From Gemmatimonadota bacterium (GTDB lineage: Bacteria; Gemmatimonadota; Gemmatimonadetes; Gemmatimonadales; Gemmatimonadaceae), in NCBI GenBank assembly GCA_003134685.1, contig PLCA01000003.1, positions 124,001 to 188,000 of the forward strand: a stretch of 64,000 bases of DNA. Reading direction: 5' to 3'. The number at the start of each line of letters is the position of its first letter. Positions within the stretch are counted from its first letter, which is position 1. This document shows, piece by piece, positions 61,221 to 64,000 of the stretch. Below the pieces are notes generated by a model. That model saw nothing but the letters and a program-made list of their open reading frames with translations, was not told the origin of the DNA and searched no databases. The position numbers were made by a program, and so were the translations under genes.

Positions 61221-62534
61221 CTAGGCGCGGCGCGCAATGCTTAGAATTGGTCTCGCGGGCGTATTCGGAGTCACGCGTGGCTCTCGCGTGTCCTCGAAGA
61301 GGACGCTAAAGAGGGGGCTGGCCACCAAGGTGTCGTAAATCTTTGGGTCGAACTGTTTCCCTCTGAACTTTTCAAGCTCCTTGCGCACGGCCGTTTCGCC
61401 CAGGGCGGCTCGATACGGCCTATCCGTTGTCATCGCGTCGATGGTGTCGGCGAACATAACGATTCGTGATCCGAGGGGAATGGTGGCCCCGAAAAGGCCA
61501 TCCGGATATCCCGATCCGTCCCAGTTTTCGTGATGATGACGAATTAGCGGAAGAACATCCTTCAATGAGCTCACGTTACGTGCGAGATCTTCGCTCTTGA
61601 TGGGGTGAGTTCGCATTATCGCGCTCTCTTCTGCCGTCAGCTTCCCAGGCTTACTCAAGATGGGTCCGAAGACCTCATGAATCTTGCCAACGTCATGCAG
61701 CAGAGCCGCAACTACAATTCGTTCGATTTCACGATCGCGTAGACCCATCGCGCGACTAATAACTCGCGCCATGTTAGCGACCCGCCGAGAATGACCGGAG
61801 GTGTATGGATCACGCGCTTCGATGGCTGCAACCATCAGCTCAAGCAGCTCTTGATTCGTCTTTTCTAACTGCCAATTCTTCTTGTAGAGCTCACGCGCCC
61901 CAAGTAGCGGGATCATGAAAATTGCAGCACCTGTTACGCTGAAATGCACATATATGTAGGCGAACACGAACACGAACGGGATTGACAAAAGATCGTACAC
62001 AAGGGTGAAGCGCAGCCGCTTGACCCATAGTCCCAACGCGCTTTGGTCTTCCTGGAGTCCGACAATTCCGCTGATCGTCAGGCTGTTCGTGGCGAAAAAC
62101 AGGAGCACGGCCACGAAGTAGGGAACAAATGCGAACTCCGATAGGGTTAGTAGGGACTCACCACCTAGAAACCGATAAGAGACCACCACCACGCTTGACG
62201 CGAACAGAGATGCTGCTGTATTAAATACGACTTTGATCGGTGGTCGGCGGCGAATCAATTCCGCGACGAGTGCTGACGCAGTTGCGCCAAGAACCCCAGT
62301 CCAATGTGGGACAAGGACGAGCCCTGTGAGTACTGGAAGGTACGCGATCGATCCCGAAGTGTTTCTTGAGGAACGATAGGACATGGAACTCGCCATCACT
62401 CCGAACACGAAGAAACACAGTGCAGGCAGCAGATAGCCAGCCGGAATACTGGGGTCAATCAGATACAACGCGCCGAAAAGTAAAATCCCGGCGATCGTCA
62501 CACCCGTCACGTAGCGTTGAATCTTGGGCTGCAT
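61221..62534 (-). CDS. Membrane HD-GYP domain protein (predicted c-di-GMP phosphodiesterase)
   Basis: A 437-aa protein with six to seven N-terminal helices (residues 8-215) of a MASE-like sensor, then an HD-GYP domain: YTSGHSRRVA, LLHDVGKIHEVFG, THPIKSEDL, HHHENWDGSGYPDG, and DTIDAMTTDRPYR. Metal ligands and the GYP motif are intact, so hydrolysis of cyclic di-GMP is expected. It may respond to a membrane signal. A 327-nt leader region upstream may contain structured RNA. Confidence 0.85.
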   Translation of the reverse strand: MQPKIQRYVTGVTIAGILLFGALYLIDPSIPAGYLLPALCFFVFGVMASSMSYRSSRNTSGSIAYLPVLTGLVLVPHWTGVLGATASALVAELIRRRPPIKVVFNTAASLFASSVVVVSYRFLGGESLLTLSEFAFVPYFVAVLLFFATNSLTISGIVGLQEDQSALGLWVKRLRFTLVYDLLSIPFVFVFAYIYVHFSVTGAAIFMIPLLGARELYKKNWQLEKTNQELLELMVAAIEARDPYTSGHSRRVANMARVISRAMGLRDREIERIVVAALLHDVGKIHEVFGPILSKPGKLTAEESAIMRTHPIKSEDLARNVSSLKDVLPLIRHHHENWDGSGYPDGLFGATIPLGSRIVMFADTIDAMTTDRPYRAALGETAVRKELEKFRGKQFDPKIYDTLVASPLFSVLFEDTREPRVTPNTPARPILSIARRA

Positions 62535-62544
62535 ATGAAAAAAA

Positions 62545-62737
62545 CCCCCGCCCTGGCTAGTCCCATGTTGCCGTATCAGCCCTCAAAAAGCTGAAAAACA
62601 AGGCCAGAAATAAGTTCACTTTGCGTCACCCCCCTAAAGTTCAGTCGCATTCAGCAACTGCTGAAATGCGCTACTAGGTGGCTCCGCTCGTGTAACTCGG
62701 CTTACCCGCTCAACTCGTCTCGTTGCCGGGACGGGGG
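62545..62737. other. Stem-bounded structured region in the 327-nt gap before the HD-GYP gene
   Basis: The gap 62535-62861 has no credible gene. Arms CCCCCGCCCTGGC (62545-62557) and GCCGGGACGGGGG (62725-62737) can close a 13-bp stem (one mismatch, one wobble on the minus-strand RNA) around about 167 nt. A7 lies outside the left arm and a T-rich run (TTTTATTTTT) outside the right, so both strands end in a stem plus T-run. Inside is a hairpin (62647-62669) and, on the minus strand, GACGCAAAG (62619-62627), a sequence found in c-di-GMP-I riboswitches. The rest does not match that class well. It may be a leader RNA, small RNA or mobile-type element. Confidence 0.35.
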
Positions 62738-62844
62738 TTTTATTTTTCCTCTAGGATTCGTGTTAAGGTGAACCTTCTCACAACGATCCCTTCAACTTCA
62801 CCAGGTCGAATCGACCCGCTTTCAATTTCCAGCTATTCCTGCAC

Positions 62845-62860
62845 CGGGCATTTGAGCCCG
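62845..62860 (-). terminator. Hairpin just past the gene at 62862
   Basis: CGGGC/GCCCG with a 6-nt loop, 1 nt past the TAA stop on the minus strand. It lacks a T-run, so it is a weak terminator candidate. Confidence 0.3.
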
Positions 62861-62861
62861 C

Positions 62862-63656
62862 TTACTCTCCCTGATCAACCCATCGGTTCGTCGCCGACAG
62901 TACCGCCAGAGCGCTCGCTGTCTCCGCGCTCCCCTTGATCTCGCAATTCCCTACCAGCAAGTGACTGTCGCGACCCGCGCGCACCGTTACACCCACGAAC
63001 ACGTACTCGCGGTCGAAAGCCTCCATCACCTTCACGCCCTCCACCGCCAGCTGCCCTTCTCTGCCCTCGGCCGAGCCGATCGCGAACACCGTCGCTCGCG
63101 CGGCTAGATCGAGGCGAGATCTGTCCCCCTCGATCCCATGAGCTTCGCCAATGTAGGACTCCTCACCCTTTCTCAGGGTAACTCTGCAGGAGAGCCCTTT
63201 CGTCCGAGACCCCCTGACCTCCACGTCCTCGAAATAGAGCCGGCGGGCCGTATACCGCTTGACCCCGCCCTCCGAGGCCGGACCCACCGCAAACTGGCTC
63301 CGGGGCGTCGGATGCGACGCCTGAGGCTGCGCCGGCGTCGGCCTCAACTTGGCCTCGCTCGTTATCGCTACGGAAATCTTTCGGTGATCCACCCTCATCG
63401 CCAAATGCGCCATCAGCGCACTCTCGATGTTTCTAACCACTTGTTTAGGCGTGAGCTCGGCCGTGGTCAGAACATGAATCTGTTCGACCGCGCCACTCTC
63501 ACTCTCTATGATTTTTGCGGACACCACTCCCGGAAGCGTCAGGATCAGCTCTTCAGCACGCTTGATCGGGAGTACGCTGCCAGCGATGTTGTTCAAATTC
63601 AATTTGTTAGGCGGATTGGAGAGGGCGCGAAACAGGTGACCAATATTGCAGACCAC
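62862..63656 (-). CDS. Uncharacterised two-part protein
   Basis: A 264-aa soluble protein, GTG start at 63656 (a later start before LNLNNIAG is possible). Residues 30-105 form an alpha/beta unit (AEELILTLPGVVSAKII, IHVLTTAELTPKQVVRNIESAL, VDHRKISVAI). I have seen related segments in uncharacterised bacterial proteins but know no function. After a Pro/Ser linker, residues 130-255 look like a second alpha/beta domain (RRLYFEDVEVRG, GEAHGIEGDRSRLDLAARAT, EYVFVGVTVRAGRD). No signal peptide. Function unknown. Confidence 0.6.
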   Translation of the reverse strand: MVCNIGHLFRALSNPPNKLNLNNIAGSVLPIKRAEELILTLPGVVSAKIIESESGAVEQIHVLTTAELTPKQVVRNIESALMAHLAMRVDHRKISVAITSEAKLRPTPAQPQASHPTPRSQFAVGPASEGGVKRYTARRLYFEDVEVRGSRTKGLSCRVTLRKGEESYIGEAHGIEGDRSRLDLAARATVFAIGSAEGREGQLAVEGVKVMEAFDREYVFVGVTVRAGRDSHLLVGNCEIKGSAETASALAVLSATNRWVDQGE

Positions 63657-63863
63657 TGGGGTTTAATCAAGCAATAAATCACGCCAGTCTCCCCCAGGAA
63701 AAATGTGATTTCCGGGGAGCGCGAACGACGCTTCGCCGAGCGCGCAGATGTGTGTTTCATATCACCGGGATGCTTGTTTCATTGCAGCAGAACAGTAGAC
63801 GATGCGAATCGCCGGCAGTAACACGACAATTTTGTTCGCGGTTGTAAAGCCAACCGGGCAGAC

Positions 63864-64000
63864 TCACTTCGCCTCCGCGACTTCCTCTGTCGGAATCCCG
63901 TAGTCGCGAAGCTTCCGGTAAAGAGTCCGCTCGCCGATGTCGAGCATCTCCGCCGCCTTTCTCCGGTTTCCCCGCGTGTCCCTGAGCGCGCCCTCGATCG
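63864..64000 (-). CDS. C-terminus of an NtrC-type regulator (Fis-like HTH; 5' part beyond the window)
   Basis: The minus-strand frame from the window edge to TGA 63864-63866 encodes about 45 residues: EGALRDTRGNRRKAAEMLDI, GERTLYRKLRDYGI and a short EEVAEAK end. This is the Fis-type helix-turn-helix that ends sigma-54-dependent response regulators. The ATPase and receiver domains lie outside the window. Confidence 0.75.
   Translation of the reverse strand, partial: IEGALRDTRGNRRKAAEMLDIGERTLYRKLRDYGIPTEEVAEAK

Noticed and set aside
62619-62627. Outright call of a c-di-GMP-I (GEMM) riboswitch before the HD-GYP gene
   Set aside because: Only the GACGCAAAG block matches; the AGGGCAAACC-type segment and GNRA-loop stem are not found, so it is reported only as a candidate structured region.
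1-64000. Search for tRNA, rRNA, CRISPR arrays, insertion sequences and prophage genes
   Set aside because: None recognisable by eye on either strand; no transposase or integrase motifs, no regularly spaced repeats beyond those listed.

Overview
The window is a gene-dense, high-GC (about 60-65% by eye) stretch of a Gram-negative-type chromosome. Outer-membrane proteins are plentiful: an Oar/TonB-receptor-like barrel, a TolC-type channel, a porin and many lipoproteins. The Oar-like receptor style, the GH57-based glycogen operon, the many S9/M16 peptidases and secreted proteins of unknown function, and the use of ATG/GTG/TTG starts with 1-4 nt overlaps together fit Gemmatimonadota (Gemmatimonadetes) best. 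That assignment is an inference. I saw no insertion sequences, CRISPR arrays, rRNA or tRNA genes.

Layout. 1-1.5 kb: the end of a kdpE-like response regulator and a DUF4118 histidine kinase, closed by an intrinsic terminator. 1.6-10 kb: a co-directional cluster of eight genes (four ATP-grasp ligases, a GCS2 carboxylate-amine ligase, a PuuD-type class I amidotransferase/gamma-glutamyl hydrolase and two esterases), which looks like a pathway for an unknown amide-linked, peptide-like metabolite. 10-18.8 kb (minus): a glycogen/alpha-glucan operon (glgP, glgA, GH57 branching enzyme, GH57/DUF3536 protein, GH57 4-alpha-glucanotransferase). 19-27 kb: kdp operon (a microprotein, kdpF, A, B, C, an outer-membrane porin, a stand-alone KdpD sensor half and a degenerate kinase), preceded by three phased TCTTTGTG repeats. 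27-30.7 kb: S9 peptidase, YbdD/YjiX microprotein, DUF4349 lipoprotein. 30.7-45.2 kb (minus): two paralogous envelope proteins, a lipoprotein, a sugar-nucleotide group with an MFS transporter, a phosphotransferase, a quinone oxidoreductase, an M16 peptidase pair and a TolC-MacA-MacB-like efflux set without its ATPase. 45.3-48.4 kb (minus): atpZ-atpI-atpB-atpE-atpF-atpH, ending before the F1 alpha, gamma, beta and epsilon genes. 48.6-56.4 kb: small secreted proteins and a 1548-residue receptor-Kelch fusion. 56.4-64 kb: serine hydrolase, AfsR-like ATPase regulator with an 11-bp tandem repeat in front, HD-GYP protein with a possibly structured leader region, an uncharacterised protein and the end of an NtrC-type regulator.

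How it fits together. The potassium system appears split: KdpE and the catalytic kinase lie about 24 kb from the KdpD sensor half, which is instead translationally coupled to a pseudokinase. The ATP-grasp/GCS2 cluster is the best candidate for an undescribed system. The clearest regulatory signals are the phased repeats before kdp, a perfect CRP-type half-site pair before atpZ, the tandem repeats before the AfsR-like gene, and three intrinsic terminators or terminator-like hairpins.
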